Source: Legionella sp. (GTDB lineage Bacteria; Pseudomonadota; Gammaproteobacteria; Legionellales; Legionellaceae). From it: DNA of 64,000 nucleotides. Position 1 is the stretch's first letter; each line of letters starts with the position of its first letter. The DNA lies in assembly GCA_031291115.1 (NCBI GenBank), contig JARLJQ010000010.1:1-64000 (forward strand), written 5' to 3'. Below, piece after piece: positions 45,835 through 55,926 of this stretch. Position numbers and translations under genes: made by a program. The notes beneath the pieces were generated by a model. That model had not been told where the DNA came from. It saw only the letters and a program-made list of their open reading frames with translations, and did not search any database.

Positions 45835-46293
45835 TCAGAATGATTGGATGGTATTAAGCACGTCTTCAACATGTCCTTTGACACTGACTTTACGCCATTC
45901 GTGTATGAGTAGTCCTTCAGGATTAATCAAAAAGGTGCTGCGCTCGATGCCGCGTACTTGTTTGCCGTACATGGATTTCATTTTAATGACATCAAATAAT
46001 TGGCATAACTGCTCTTCTGAATCGCTAATTAATTCAAAAGGAAAATTTTGTTTGGCTTTAAAATTCTCATGTGACTTTAGGCTGTCGCGAGAAATTCCAA
46101 CTATTTGTGTATTTAGGGCCTGAAATTTGGGATAAGCATCTTTAAAATCCTGACCTTCAGTCGTGCAGCCGGGTGTTGCGTCTTTAGGATAAAAATAAAG
46201 AACCACGTATTGGCTCTTATAATCCTTTAAATGAGCACTTAATCCATTAGTTGCTGTAAAGGCAAAATCAGGCACTGACTGACCTATGATCAT
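45835..46293 (-). CDS. bcp: Thiol peroxidase Bcp (1-Cys-like peroxiredoxin)
   Basis: A 152-residue peroxiredoxin. Peroxidatic cysteine C43 in 'YPKDATPGCTTEGQDF'. In E. coli-type Bcp a second cysteine follows five residues later; here that position is Gln, so resolution must use another thiol or glutathione/thioredoxin directly. Start at 46293 overlaps the smpB stop (TAATG) behind AGGGAGAG; the longer frame to 46341 lies inside smpB. Confidence 0.92.
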   Translation of the reverse strand: MIIGQSVPDFAFTATNGLSAHLKDYKSQYVVLYFYPKDATPGCTTEGQDFKDAYPKFQALNTQIVGISRDSLKSHENFKAKQNFPFELISDSEEQLCQLFDVIKMKSMYGKQVRGIERSTFLINPEGLLIHEWRKVSVKGHVEDVLNTIQSF

Positions 46294-46769
46294 TAATCTC
46301 TCCCTGTATTTTTCATAAGACGCGAGTGATCTCTTTGCCACTCACGATTTTTCATGGTATTTCGCTTATCATGCTCTTTTTTACCTTTGGCCAGGGCAAT
46401 TTTTATCTTGATCTTGTTTTTTTTCCAATACAAAGATAAAGGGACAATAGTGTATCCCTGACGCTCCACACTGCCAATTAAATGATTTAACTCGCGGCGG
46501 TTTAACAGCAGTTTTCGGCTGCGCGTTGAGTCTGGAACAGAATGGGTTGAAGCAGTGGGCAAAGGGTTAATCTGAGAGCCCAGTAAAAAAGCTTCGCCGT
46601 TCTTGATAATCACATGCGCGTCGGATAAATTTACTTTGCCCGCGCGCAAACTTTTGACTTCCCAGCCTTCAAGTACAAGTCCTGCTTCATATTGTTCTTC
46701 AATGAAAAAATCAAAACCTGCTTTTCGATTCGACACTATGGTTGAATCGGATTGTTTTTTACTCGTCAT
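46293..46769 (-). CDS. smpB: SsrA-binding protein
   Basis: A 158-residue tmRNA partner for ribosome rescue. '[35 protein letters not shown]' spans the oligonucleotide-binding core, and the basic C-terminal tail '[21 protein letters not shown]' is typical. tmRNA itself was not found in this window. Confidence 0.96.
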   Translation of the reverse strand: MTSKKQSDSTIVSNRKAGFDFFIEEQYEAGLVLEGWEVKSLRAGKVNLSDAHVIIKNGEAFLLGSQINPLPTASTHSVPDSTRSRKLLLNRRELNHLIGSVERQGYTIVPLSLYWKKNKIKIKIALAKGKKEHDKRNTMKNREWQRDHSRLMKNTGRD

Positions 46770-46783
46770 AGAGATGCCTGAAA

Positions 46784-47548
46784 TTATTCCTTGATGCGAT
46801 CGTGTTTGTAATCAAATGGTATTTGAGGGTAGACGCGTTCCAGATTTTCGTCAACTGCTACGCGATTATCAAAAACAAAACATTGACCTTCCCATAATGA
46901 CTCTTCTACAGGGGTTTTTTCAATGTAGTTCAGAATACCATCATGTAAGTGATATACGTTGGGGAAGCCTAAATCTTTTAAATAGGCTGTTGATTTTTCA
47001 CAACGGATTCCACCGGTACAAAACATGGCAATTTTTTTATCTTTTCGTTCAATTAGTTCTGCTTGAACGTATTCAGGAAAATTCCTGAAGTTCTCTGTAT
47101 TGGGATTAATTGCGTTTTTAAACGTACCTAAATCAAATTCATAATCGTTTCGTGTGTCGATAATGATGACTTCCGGATCTTGAATTAATTCATTCCATTC
47201 TTCAGGATTTAAATAGGTACCTACGGTTTTTAATGGGTCAACGTCTTTGACTCCCATCGTAACAATCTCTTTGCGTAGCTTCACCTTGGATTTTTCAAAA
47301 GGATTTTCATTATCAAAGGTTTCTTTAAAGTTTAAATCAGCCAGGCGTTCGTCTTGACGGATATACTGATAAAATAAATCCATCGCGTCACGGCTACCAC
47401 CAAAGCTGCCATTGATGCCTTCGGCTGCTAATATGATCGTACCTTTGATATTCATTTCTTGCATTTTGGCCAAAAATGGCTCGCGTAAACTTTCGTAGTT
47501 TTCTAGAGAAACAAACTTATAAAACGCGGCAATAACTATTTCTTTCAT
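46784..47548 (-). CDS. trhO: tRNA uridine(34) hydroxylase TrhO (YceA rhodanese)
   Basis: A 254-residue protein: N-terminal acylphosphatase-like domain ('[16 protein letters not shown]') and C-terminal rhodanese domain with the active-site loop '[15 protein letters not shown]'. TrhO makes 5-hydroxyuridine at the tRNA wobble position. Stop is 15 bases from smpB's start, so trhO-smpB-bcp are likely one transcript. Divergent from plaC. Confidence 0.92.
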   Translation of the reverse strand: MKEIVIAAFYKFVSLENYESLREPFLAKMQEMNIKGTIILAAEGINGSFGGSRDAMDLFYQYIRQDERLADLNFKETFDNENPFEKSKVKLRKEIVTMGVKDVDPLKTVGTYLNPEEWNELIQDPEVIIIDTRNDYEFDLGTFKNAINPNTENFRNFPEYVQAELIERKDKKIAMFCTGGIRCEKSTAYLKDLGFPNVYHLHDGILNYIEKTPVEESLWEGQCFVFDNRVAVDENLERVYPQIPFDYKHDRIKE

Positions 47549-47756
47549 GAGGAGTACCTAATTCTAAGCAAAATATTTCGCAAAAATTACCATTTACTCA
47601 CAATTTAATCAATAGGCATGAATTAAATGCACTTCAGTAATTATTCTTTTTGGGACTAAATTGTACCAATGCGTTGACAAAAACCAACCAGCGATCATAC
47701 TGTTATATAGCTAAGTTATCTGTATTTTCATTCCATTAGGTTTATAAGGAGATAAT

Positions 47757-49055
47757 ATGGTTCAGTGCACTAGGATGTGTCGTTGGTTTTTTGCCTTTCT
47801 TTTATCCCTTCCCTTAATTGCCTTTGCAGCAACACCCATTAAATCGATGGTTATTTTCGGCGACAGTATGTCTGATATCGGGAATACCACGCATCTTCTT
47901 AAAAGTTTGCGCCAAGAAGAGGACCCTGCTTTTTTGGTCGAGCCTTTCAAAATTTTTGTCTTGAACAAAATGGTTGAATACGCAAATGATTACTACGTAC
48001 CCCAAGTGGTTTTGGACTCCGGTATTGCGGTGGTTACCGAGTTTTTTGATCATGACTTAGCACCCTATATTGCTAATTTGGTCGGTAAAGTTAAATTAGT
48101 GCCTTTGCTACCAGGCAAACCATACTGGAACGCGCATTTTTCTAACGGGCGAGTGTGGAATGAGTATTTAGCTGAAATGATGGCTATTCCTCAAAATAAT
48201 AAAGATACGTATTTGAATCGTTCCTTTGGTGGCAGTTGGACGGCAACATACGATTATCAACTAACCGTGTGGAACTTGATTCGTCACCCCTTAGGCAGTA
48301 TTAAAAACCTGATTGTGGGTAAATTAGTTCCTCCAAGTCTTGGTTTAACGATTCAAGCCTATTTATTAGAGCATCAGAAACTCAGTGATGAAACCGTGTT
48401 TTTCTTGTTCTCAGGAAATAATGATTACATCAATGTTTTATATTTTGAGGATAATTACAATACCGCGGTCATGAGTACTTATATCGATAATGTGATTGCC
48501 GGTATGGGGGCTTCCGTGTCTAAATTAATGCAGGCTGGTGCACGACGCTTTGTAGTAATGGGGGTTCCGCATTTAGGGGATACACCTCGCTACAAACAAA
48601 CAGCGGATCGCGATGTACTAAATGCGGCTGCCGATGTGCATAATGAGCGTTTACGCAATCGTCTTCAGGAATGGCAAAAGCTTTATCCAGATGCAGATTT
48701 CCTCTTTATTGATATGGGCGAATATTTTGAACGTGTTTTGAAAAATCCCGATGTTTATGGGTTTACTAATACTACGCAAGCCTGTATTGATGTGAAATTA
48801 CCGATGTACGATGCGTTCCGAACGTCTCCTTTTGCTAATAACTACGTATTACGTTACGCGCAAGTGGTGAATTATAGAGCGGAGCATTTTGCAGCAGGGG
48901 ATAAAAACTATCATGTCTGTGATACTCCTGAATCCTATTTGTTCTGGGATGAGATACATCCAAGTACTCGTGCGCACAGTGTCCTTGCTCATGAAGTGTG
49001 TCAATCCATGAGATACCATGGGTATTCGGTAACTTGTCCTAATCCAGTTAACTGA
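47757..49055 (+). CDS. plaC: Secreted GDSL lipase/acyltransferase PlaC-like
   Basis: A 432-residue exported SGNH/GDSL enzyme. Signal peptide about 1-24. Block I 'FGDSMSDIGN' (Ser37), block III 'SGNNDYI', and block V 'WDEIHPSTRAH' with the Asp-His pair. In L. pneumophila PlaC is a type II secreted phospholipase A and glycerophospholipid:cholesterol acyltransferase; the length, cysteine-containing insert (about 345-395) and location upstream of glmS agree. AAGGAG sits ahead of the ATG. An ~84-bp palindrome follows. Confidence 0.88.
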   Translation: MVQCTRMCRWFFAFLLSLPLIAFAATPIKSMVIFGDSMSDIGNTTHLLKSLRQEEDPAFLVEPFKIFVLNKMVEYANDYYVPQVVLDSGIAVVTEFFDHDLAPYIANLVGKVKLVPLLPGKPYWNAHFSNGRVWNEYLAEMMAIPQNNKDTYLNRSFGGSWTATYDYQLTVWNLIRHPLGSIKNLIVGKLVPPSLGLTIQAYLLEHQKLSDETVFFLFSGNNDYINVLYFEDNYNTAVMSTYIDNVIAGMGASVSKLMQAGARRFVVMGVPHLGDTPRYKQTADRDVLNAAADVHNERLRNRLQEWQKLYPDADFLFIDMGEYFERVLKNPDVYGFTNTTQACIDVKLPMYDAFRTSPFANNYVLRYAQVVNYRAEHFAAGDKNYHVCDTPESYLFWDEIHPSTRAHSVLAHEVCQSMRYHGYSVTCPNPVN

Positions 49056-49058
49056 TCT

Positions 49059-49141
49059 GTCATCCAGAGCGCAGCGAAGGACCTCCTTTTAGATGGCCTT
49101 GAGCCACATTCAGGAGGTCCTTCGCTGCGCTCTGGATGACG
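49059..49141. repeat. ~84-bp dispersed palindrome, copy 3 (inverted)
   Basis: GTCATCCAGAGCGCAGCGAA ... GCTGCGCTCTGGATGAC. The loop reads AGATGGCCTTGAGCCACATTC, the reverse complement of the loop of the other copies, so this copy is in the opposite orientation. Lies between plaC and glmS, both on the plus strand. Confidence 0.9.
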
Positions 49142-49264
49142 CGCTTTAAACCTTGAATCAGCATTCAGTAATAATCTTTAGTGATTTATAGATGTTTGTG
49201 GCATAATTCTTCTCTTTTGTTTATATATCGTCCGTAGTGCGGTTGTTGAATCGAGGAGCAGGTT

Positions 49265-51079
49265 ATGTGCGGGATTATGGGAGCTGTTTCTGAAAGGGAT
49301 ATCAGTAAGGTTTTGCTAGAAGGTTTACGTCGATTAGAATACCGCGGTTATGATTCTGCGGGCATCGCAGTAATCGACAATCACGCGCATTTAAAACGCG
49401 TCAGGATCAAAGGCAAAGTACAAAACCTTGCTGATGCAATGCAAGAAACGGCAGTTGCAGGTGCTACCGGTATTGCGCACACTCGTTGGGCAACGCACGG
49501 CAAACCTTCGGAACAAAATGCACACCCTCATTTGTCTCATGGTGAAATGGCCTTGGTTCATAATGGCATTATTGAAAACCATGACAGCTTACGCCGTGAA
49601 TTAATTGCGAAAGGCTATGTGTTTACTTCAGAAACAGATACTGAAGTTGCCGCGCATTTAATTCATTACTATTACCAGAAGTCTGAAAATTTATTAGCAG
49701 CAGTACAAACTGCTGCCGCTGAAATGCACGGCGCTTTTGCTTTGGGTGTTATTCATCAGCAGCGTCCTTCTGAGTTAGTAGCGATTCGCTGTGGTAGTCC
49801 ATTGGTTCTTGGCCTAGGTATTGGCGAGAATTTTATTGCCTCAGATGGTTTGGCATTAAAATCATTTGCTCAGTCCGTGATGTATTTGGATGAGGGTGAC
49901 AGTGCCTTGATTACGGCTAAAGAAATTCTAGTTTATAATTCTGCTAAAGAATTAATAACACATCCGACGCATCCTTTAAGTTCTGATTCTGAAACGGCGT
50001 CTAAAGGGCCTTATCGTCACTTCATGCTTAAAGAAATTTTTGAGCAATCTGAAGTATTGGCTGATACGATAGAAGGTCGTGTGAGCAGCATTGAAGTACT
50101 CCGTTCAAGCTTTGGCGAACGTGCGACCCATGTTTTTCCTGCGGTAAAACACATTCATATTGTTGCCTGTGGCACCAGTTATCATGCAGGAATGATTGCT
50201 AAGTATTGGTTAGAGTCTTTGGCCGGGATTCCTACTCAGGTAGAAATCGCCAGTGAATACCGATACCGTGATGTAGTCGTACCTAAAGACACACTATTCA
50301 TCACTATTTCCCAGTCAGGGGAAACAGCAGATACTCTGGCTGCTTTACGTAAAGCAAAATCCATGGATTATCTGGCGAGTCTGGCTATTTGTAATGTAGC
50401 AACCAGCACTTTAGTCAGAGAAGCGGATTGTGTGTTTCTAACCCGTGCCGGTATTGAGATAGGTGTAGCGTCTACTAAGGCCTTTACTACTCAATTAGCT
50501 GCATTTTTAATGTTAGCTGCAGCACTTTGCCATGATGAGCGTGCAAATGATGTGTTGCACCAGCTGCAGGGCTTACCTCTGTGCTGTGAAAAAGTATTAC
50601 AAATGAATGAAGAAGTTGAAGGTCTGTCGGCCTTATTTGTTAATAAAGCACATGCTCTGTTTTTAGGTCGTGGTGTTCAATATCCTGTGGCTTTAGAAGG
50701 TGCATTGAAGCTTAAAGAAATTTCCTATATTCACGCAGAAGCTTATCCTTCTGGTGAATTAAAACATGGTCCATTAGCTCTGGTTGATGAGAACATGCCT
50801 GTTATTGCAGTGGCGCCTAATGATGAGCTTCTGGATAAATTAAAATCTAATTTACACGAAGTCAGCGCGCGTGGTGGACAACTGTTTGTTTTTGTTGACG
50901 CGGCGCAAAGTTGGGATGCAAACGGTGCTCGTTTGATTAAAGTTCCTTCATGCGGCTCCTGGGTAGCACCTATAGTTTATACAATTCCTTTGCAACTGTT
51001 GGCATATCATGTTGCTGTGGCTAAGGGTACGGATGTCGATCAACCACGTAATCTTGCAAAATCAGTTACTGTTGAGTGA
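49265..51079 (+). CDS. glmS: Glucosamine-6-phosphate synthase
   Basis: A 604-residue amidotransferase. After Met1 the N-terminal nucleophile Cys2 starts 'CGIMGAV'; the glutaminase domain (1-240) has 'THTRWATHGKP'-like and 'HNGIIENH' motifs. Two SIS domains follow ('CGTSYHAG', 'SQSGETADT', 'STKAFTTQ') and the terminal 'LAKSVTVE' is diagnostic. Makes GlcN-6-P from Fru-6-P and glutamine. GAGGAGCAGG precedes the ATG. No glmS riboswitch is expected or seen. Confidence 0.97.
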   Translation: MCGIMGAVSERDISKVLLEGLRRLEYRGYDSAGIAVIDNHAHLKRVRIKGKVQNLADAMQETAVAGATGIAHTRWATHGKPSEQNAHPHLSHGEMALVHNGIIENHDSLRRELIAKGYVFTSETDTEVAAHLIHYYYQKSENLLAAVQTAAAEMHGAFALGVIHQQRPSELVAIRCGSPLVLGLGIGENFIASDGLALKSFAQSVMYLDEGDSALITAKEILVYNSAKELITHPTHPLSSDSETASKGPYRHFMLKEIFEQSEVLADTIEGRVSSIEVLRSSFGERATHVFPAVKHIHIVACGTSYHAGMIAKYWLESLAGIPTQVEIASEYRYRDVVVPKDTLFITISQSGETADTLAALRKAKSMDYLASLAICNVATSTLVREADCVFLTRAGIEIGVASTKAFTTQLAAFLMLAAALCHDERANDVLHQLQGLPLCCEKVLQMNEEVEGLSALFVNKAHALFLGRGVQYPVALEGALKLKEISYIHAEAYPSGELKHGPLALVDENMPVIAVAPNDELLDKLKSNLHEVSARGGQLFVFVDAAQSWDANGARLIKVPSCGSWVAPIVYTIPLQLLAYHVAVAKGTDVDQPRNLAKSVTVE

Positions 51080-51118
51080 TAATGTGGCGATTTTTTATCA
51101 TGTTTTTCGGGGAAGTAA

Positions 51119-53464
51119 ATGACTCAAGAGATGTTGACGTCAGCAGCGATTATTGCGCAAGAACTTAAAGTTAAAGTAGCGCAGGTAGAAACAACTATTC
51201 GCTTGTTGGATGAGGGAGCAACGGTGCCTTTTATTGCGCGTTATCGTAAAGAGGCTACTGAAGGATTAGATGACGTGCAGCTGCGTTATCTTGCAGAACG
51301 TTTACTTTATTTACGCGAATTGAGTGAGCGACGTGAAGTTGTCTTGCAATCGATTCGTGAACAGGAAAAACTGACTCCAGAATTGGAGCAAAGTATTCTT
51401 GCTGCAGATACTAAAACACGTCTTGAAGATTTATATCTTCCTTTTAGACCAAAGCGTCGTACCAAAGCGCAAATCGCGGTAGAAGCCGGATTAGAGCCAT
51501 TGGCGCATGCTTTATGGAAAGACCCTGCATTAGATCCTGAAGAACAAGCAGTGCAGTTTATTAATGCTGAAGCTGGGATTGAAGACGCAAAAGCTGCATT
51601 AGAAGGTGCCCGCCACATTCTGATGGAACATTTTGCTGAAGATGCTGACTTGATTAATGTATTGCGAGAATACTTATGGCAACATGCCATAGTGAAATCA
51701 CTTGGCAGTTCCAAGAAAAAAGAAACAGTGAATAAATTTTCAGATTATTTTGATTATTCTGAAGCCATCAAAAAAATCCCATCGCATCGTGCTTTAGCTT
51801 TATTCCGCGGTCGTCGAGAAAGCGTGTTGCAATTAAGCCTTACTTTGCCTGAGCAGGATTTAGCTTATGGTGAAAACAAGCTGATGGAGCATTTTAATAT
51901 TGCTGACCAGCAACGAAAAGCAGACAACTGGTTGCTTGAAACAGTACGCTTGACTTGGAAAATCAAATTATTTACCAAGCTTGAGTTAGAATTACTTACT
52001 CGTTTACGAGAAATAGCGGATGAAGAGGCAATTAAAGTCTTTTCAAGAAATCTGCGCGATCTATTGCTTGCAGCACCTGCTGGCCCTCAGATTACCATTG
52101 GTCTTGATCCTGGTATCAGAACAGGGGTTAAAGTCGTTGTAGTGAATGCAACTGGGAAATTATTGGATTACACCGTGATTTATCCTTTTGCACCACAAAA
52201 CGAATGGCATCAGTCGATTACTGATTTAGCCAAATTGGCAGCCAAACATCAGGTTAATCTGATGAGTATTGGTAACGGAACCGGCTCACGTGAGACAGAG
52301 CGTTTAGCGGCTGATTTAATTAAAATGTATCCTGATTTGAAACTGACAAAAGTGATTGTCAGTGAAGCTGGTGCATCAGTTTATTCTGCATCAGAAATAG
52401 CAGCTCAAGAGTTCCCTGATTTGGATGTGACTTTGCGCGGTGCAGTATCTATTGCGCGACGTATACAAGATCCATTAGCAGAGCTCGTGAAAATTGAAGC
52501 CAAATCAATTGGTGTTGGCCAGTACCAGCACGATGTAAACCAGTCACGTCTTGCTCGTTGTCTAAATGGCGTTGTAGAGGACTGTGTGAATGCCGTAGGT
52601 GTTGATGTAAATACAGCTTCAGCAGCATTGCTATCTCATATTTCAGGGCTGAATGACGCCTTAGCAAAAAACATTGTTCAGTATCGTGATGAACACGGTG
52701 CATTTAATAACCGTACGCAGTTAAAAAATGTAAACCGCATGGGTGAAAAAGCATTTCAGCAATCAGCTGGTTTTTTACGAATCATGGCCGGTGAAAACCC
52801 CTTAGATGCATCGTGCGTGCATCCAGAGGCATATCCTTTAGTTGAAAAAATTAGTGCCGATAAAAATATTGGTATCCTGGAGCTTATTGGGAATAAAGAA
52901 GTATTGCATAGCGTTAATGCGAGCCAATTCACTGACGAGCAATATGGCTTGCCTACAATCAGAGACGTATTACGTGAATTGGAAAAACCAGGTCGTGATC
53001 CAAGACCTGAGTTTAAGACAGTTCAATTTAAAGAAGGCGTTGAAGACATTAATCATTTACATGAAGGGATGATTCTTGAAGGTGTTGTCAGCAACGTTAC
53101 CAATTTTGGTGCCTTTGTGGACATCGGTGTGCACCAGGATGGTTTGGTGCATATTTCAGCAATGACCAATAAATTTATTACCGACCCACGTACTGTCGTT
53201 AAAGCGGGCGATATTGTTACTGTGAAAGTGGTTGAAGTAGATAAAGAGCGTAAGCGTATTGGTTTGAGTATGAAATTAGATGCAGATGCTTCTGCTCCTG
53301 TGATGAAGAAAAAAGCCAAAGCACCTGAAGTTAAAAAACAGGCTGATTTTAAAAGACCAGAACAGAGGAAAAGACCAGAAGCTGCGAAAAAACCTGAGCC
53401 GGCGAAAAAAACGGTATTTAATACCGCGATGGCAGATGCTTTAGCTAAATTGAAACGTAATTAA
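51119..53464 (+). CDS. tex: RNA-binding transcription accessory protein Tex
   Basis: A 781-residue Tex/YhgF. N-terminal Tex helical domain, YqgF-like RNase H fold ('[17 protein letters not shown]', about 325-341), helix-hairpin-helix pair ('[29 protein letters not shown]'-type, about 490-560) and an S1 domain ('[28 protein letters not shown]', about 650-720), with a Lys/Pro-rich tail. Follows glmS by 39 bases. Confidence 0.96.
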   Translation: MTQEMLTSAAIIAQELKVKVAQVETTIRLLDEGATVPFIARYRKEATEGLDDVQLRYLAERLLYLRELSERREVVLQSIREQEKLTPELEQSILAADTKTRLEDLYLPFRPKRRTKAQIAVEAGLEPLAHALWKDPALDPEEQAVQFINAEAGIEDAKAALEGARHILMEHFAEDADLINVLREYLWQHAIVKSLGSSKKKETVNKFSDYFDYSEAIKKIPSHRALALFRGRRESVLQLSLTLPEQDLAYGENKLMEHFNIADQQRKADNWLLETVRLTWKIKLFTKLELELLTRLREIADEEAIKVFSRNLRDLLLAAPAGPQITIGLDPGIRTGVKVVVVNATGKLLDYTVIYPFAPQNEWHQSITDLAKLAAKHQVNLMSIGNGTGSRETERLAADLIKMYPDLKLTKVIVSEAGASVYSASEIAAQEFPDLDVTLRGAVSIARRIQDPLAELVKIEAKSIGVGQYQHDVNQSRLARCLNGVVEDCVNAVGVDVNTASAALLSHISGLNDALAKNIVQYRDEHGAFNNRTQLKNVNRMGEKAFQQSAGFLRIMAGENPLDASCVHPEAYPLVEKISADKNIGILELIGNKEVLHSVNASQFTDEQYGLPTIRDVLRELEKPGRDPRPEFKTVQFKEGVEDINHLHEGMILEGVVSNVTNFGAFVDIGVHQDGLVHISAMTNKFITDPRTVVKAGDIVTVKVVEVDKERKRIGLSMKLDADASAPVMKKKAKAPEVKKQADFKRPEQRKRPEAAKKPEPAKKTVFNTAMADALAKLKRN

Positions 53465-53470
53465 GACCCC

Positions 53471-53554
53471 CGTCGTCCAGAGCGAAGCGAAGGACCTCCT
53501 GAATGTGGCACGGTGCCATTTGAGGAGAGATTCTTCACCTCGCTCTAGATGACG
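53471..53554. repeat. ~84-bp dispersed palindrome, copy 4
   Basis: CGTCGTCCAGAGCGAAGCGA ... CGCTCTAGATGACG with loop GAATGTGGCACGGTGCCATT. More diverged than the others. Lies between tex and the thioesterase gene on the same strand, 7 bases after the tex stop. Confidence 0.88.
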
Positions 53555-53579
53555 TTCCAATAAAAAGCATAGGAGCACC

Positions 53580-53966
53580 ATGATAAATTCCCCCCAAGGA
53601 GAGCTTACTATTCAAACCTTGGCAATGCCTGCAAATACCAATGCCAATGGCGATATTTTTGGTGGTTGGATTGTATCGCAAATGGATTTGGCCGCGGGTG
53701 TCCTGGCAAAAAAAATGGCTTTAGGTCGTGTGGCAACAGTCGCAATTCATTCAATGACTTTTTTAAAACCAGTGCATGTAGGTGATCTGATCAGTTGTTA
53801 TGTGACGCTGATAAAACAAGGGAACACCTCCATGACAATGTGTGTTGAAGTATGGGCACTTCCAGCAACTCAAATCGTGCCTTATAAAGTAACAGAAGGT
53901 GTATTTGTGTTTGTTGCAATAGATGATAATGGAAAGCCAAGACAGGTACCCAAACGCCATGAGTAA
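53580..53966 (+). CDS. Acyl-CoA thioesterase (YciA-like hot-dog)
   Basis: A 128-residue thioesterase. 'NANGDIFGGWIVSQMDLAAGVLA' contains the GDIFGGW-xx-xxMD motif of YciA/BACH hot-dog enzymes with the catalytic Asp. AGGAG precedes the ATG. Overlaps the following unknown gene by 8 bases. Confidence 0.9.
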   Translation: MINSPQGELTIQTLAMPANTNANGDIFGGWIVSQMDLAAGVLAKKMALGRVATVAIHSMTFLKPVHVGDLISCYVTLIKQGNTSMTMCVEVWALPATQIVPYKVTEGVFVFVAIDDNGKPRQVPKRHE

Positions 53967-55599
53967 TGATTCAGCAGAACTGCAACGCTTACTTACGGAA
54001 ATGGCTGCATTAATTGAACAAAAAGCAGATCCCGATCCGCAGTTATACACCTTATTTTTTCAGCAACCGGAACTTTCATTTAAGCTAGTCGATATTATCA
54101 ATAATTTAGATGATCAATTAGATGAAGGGCTTGCTGTTTATTCAGCCTGTGTCTTTGGTATGGATATTTGTGTGGCTCAATTAGAAGGTGCCGCAGAATC
54201 CAATAATAAAGTAAGCGCTAAAATATTAACTCAATTAATGGATCATTTGGCAGATGTTATTAATACTGAAAAACACAGTTTAAGTTTTTGGCTACCGGTA
54301 CTTAATTCTTTTTACGAAGCACATGTCGAGTTGAGCGATGATTTAAAAAACGCTTATTTTGATTTGGCCAATCAGGATGAGGACATCGATATTGAAGGCG
54401 ATCCCTCCTCTCATTTAGAAGCTATACGCGATTTAATTCATGAATTATCCGATCTATCCGCTTTTGAGATTGCAGAGAATTTTTTTGCGCAAAGTTATGC
54501 TATGCCGGCCGATTTTTTTGCTGATTTAGTGGTGGACTTATACAATATTGAGGAAGGCGCCGATATTGGCTTGTTTACTTTATTGCATCCAAAAGCCGAT
54601 GTACGTGAAGTAGCTATAGCAACTATAGCTCAAATTATAAACAACGTTACTTTTTCTTCTATTTCCCTTTCGCGATTACAGACCATTATGCACTGGTATC
54701 CAGAACGTTATCATGCTCTGTTTAATAGCTGGATAAAGATTCAGCGTAAAAAAGGTGTTGTTTTTGCGCCTGAACCGGAAGAAGTTTCCAAGGTAGGCAT
54801 TAAGGCTACTGAAGTGGATGGTACCGGCTCCCAAGGTATTTTCATCCACACCAAAAAGAACCGAAAAAACAGACTTTGTGGTTTATTATTGAAATACGGT
54901 TTAGGACTGAAAGACGCATGGATAACCCCTGAGATCTCATCAAAAGACGTGGTGGATTATTACAGTCAGGCCTTCGATGAAAATGTGACTTTGCGTGATG
55001 TTGATTTATCCTATTTTATTATGATGGTAGAGCACTTCCTGGCCATAACTGTAGAGCATGAAGACATCCCCCACGTGCATTTTTTAGAGATTCAGGAATT
55101 ATTAGGCATACGTTTACGGCCTCATCGATTAGATTTGAGTTACCTTATAGAGCAACTAAGCATCCAAATTACGCCATTTACCCAAGAGATGATTTCAGAG
55201 TCATTACAACGTTCAAAATCATGGTTGAAGAGCAAATCATTCACGGAGTCTTGGTATTCGGAAAGCACCTTAGTTGATAAAATAGTAAATCATAACAGCA
55301 GTTTTGTTAATGGAATTAGAGTCTGTCGTCTGGAGGATGCCATTAAAGAGGTCTTTGCAGAAGAACTGGAACTTCACCGCGATAAATGGCTGTTTCATTT
55401 TTTATGGATTGCTTTATGGATGAAAGCCAAAGAGCGAAAAAATGAGAAAGTATGGAAAGACAGTTTCCTGATTGCATATACCATTCATAAAGGCACGCCA
55501 TTAAAGGACATTCCGGTCATGCAGGAGATTTGTCGTCAAACGGTGATTAATAGCGCGGAAACCATGCAGGAACGAAGAACGCATTTAAATCAGGAATGA
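53959..55599 (+). CDS. Unknown soluble helical protein
   Basis: A 546-residue acidic protein without membrane segments or recognised motifs. Largely alpha-helical with HEAT-like stretches (for example 'VREVAIATIAQIINNVTFSSISLSRLQTIM', about 215-245). Translationally coupled to the YciA-like thioesterase (starts 8 bases before that stop), which argues for a house-keeping rather than an effector role. The frame is open from 53923, but that extension lies inside the thioesterase gene. Function unknown. Confidence 0.75.
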   Translation: MSNDSAELQRLLTEMAALIEQKADPDPQLYTLFFQQPELSFKLVDIINNLDDQLDEGLAVYSACVFGMDICVAQLEGAAESNNKVSAKILTQLMDHLADVINTEKHSLSFWLPVLNSFYEAHVELSDDLKNAYFDLANQDEDIDIEGDPSSHLEAIRDLIHELSDLSAFEIAENFFAQSYAMPADFFADLVVDLYNIEEGADIGLFTLLHPKADVREVAIATIAQIINNVTFSSISLSRLQTIMHWYPERYHALFNSWIKIQRKKGVVFAPEPEEVSKVGIKATEVDGTGSQGIFIHTKKNRKNRLCGLLLKYGLGLKDAWITPEISSKDVVDYYSQAFDENVTLRDVDLSYFIMMVEHFLAITVEHEDIPHVHFLEIQELLGIRLRPHRLDLSYLIEQLSIQITPFTQEMISESLQRSKSWLKSKSFTESWYSESTLVDKIVNHNSSFVNGIRVCRLEDAIKEVFAEELELHRDKWLFHFLWIALWMKAKERKNEKVWKDSFLIAYTIHKGTPLKDIPVMQEICRQTVINSAETMQERRTHLNQE

Positions 55600-55630
55600 G
55601 ATAGAGGCTACTGAAATTTCAGGAGAATTA

Positions 55631-55804
55631 ATGTTTACAATGGCCGTATACGCTATTAAATATAACCCTGGATATTTAACGTCAGGTCAATTAGTTCATA
55701 TTGAGTTTGAATATTTGACTCGAATTATTGCGCCTCAGTTGGAAGTTGCGGGAAGATTAAAATCAACTATTTATTTTAATTATAGAGGCCTCCCGTTACA
55801 TTAA
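55631..55804 (+). CDS. Small hypothetical protein (57 aa)
   Basis: An ATG behind a strong AGGAG opens 57 codons (MFTMAVYAIKYNPGYL... ending RGLPLH). Composition is ordinary for a folded beta-rich peptide, with no membrane helix or signal. It could be an independent small gene or the 5' remnant of a larger one interrupted at the start of the polysaccharide locus. The rest of the 55600-55926 gap holds an AT-rich promoter region for wzz. Confidence 0.35.
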   Translation: MFTMAVYAIKYNPGYLTSGQLVHIEFEYLTRIIAPQLEVAGRLKSTIYFNYRGLPLH

Positions 55805-55926
55805 TGCCTTTCGTAGTTTGAGCTTTTATTTGCCTAATATTTCAGGTAAATAAAACTTGCAAAGGAACTTGGGGTAAGTATTATATCATCTTTTACAATA
55901 TTAATTTTTATAAGAAAGAGAGTGGC

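Noticed and set aside
46294-46341. N-terminal extension of Bcp
   Set aside because: It lies inside smpB, and the TAATG overlap with AGGGAGAG supports the shorter form.
46293-47756. tmRNA gene near smpB
   Set aside because: No tRNA-like ends or tag-coding frame could be recognised in the adjacent gaps.
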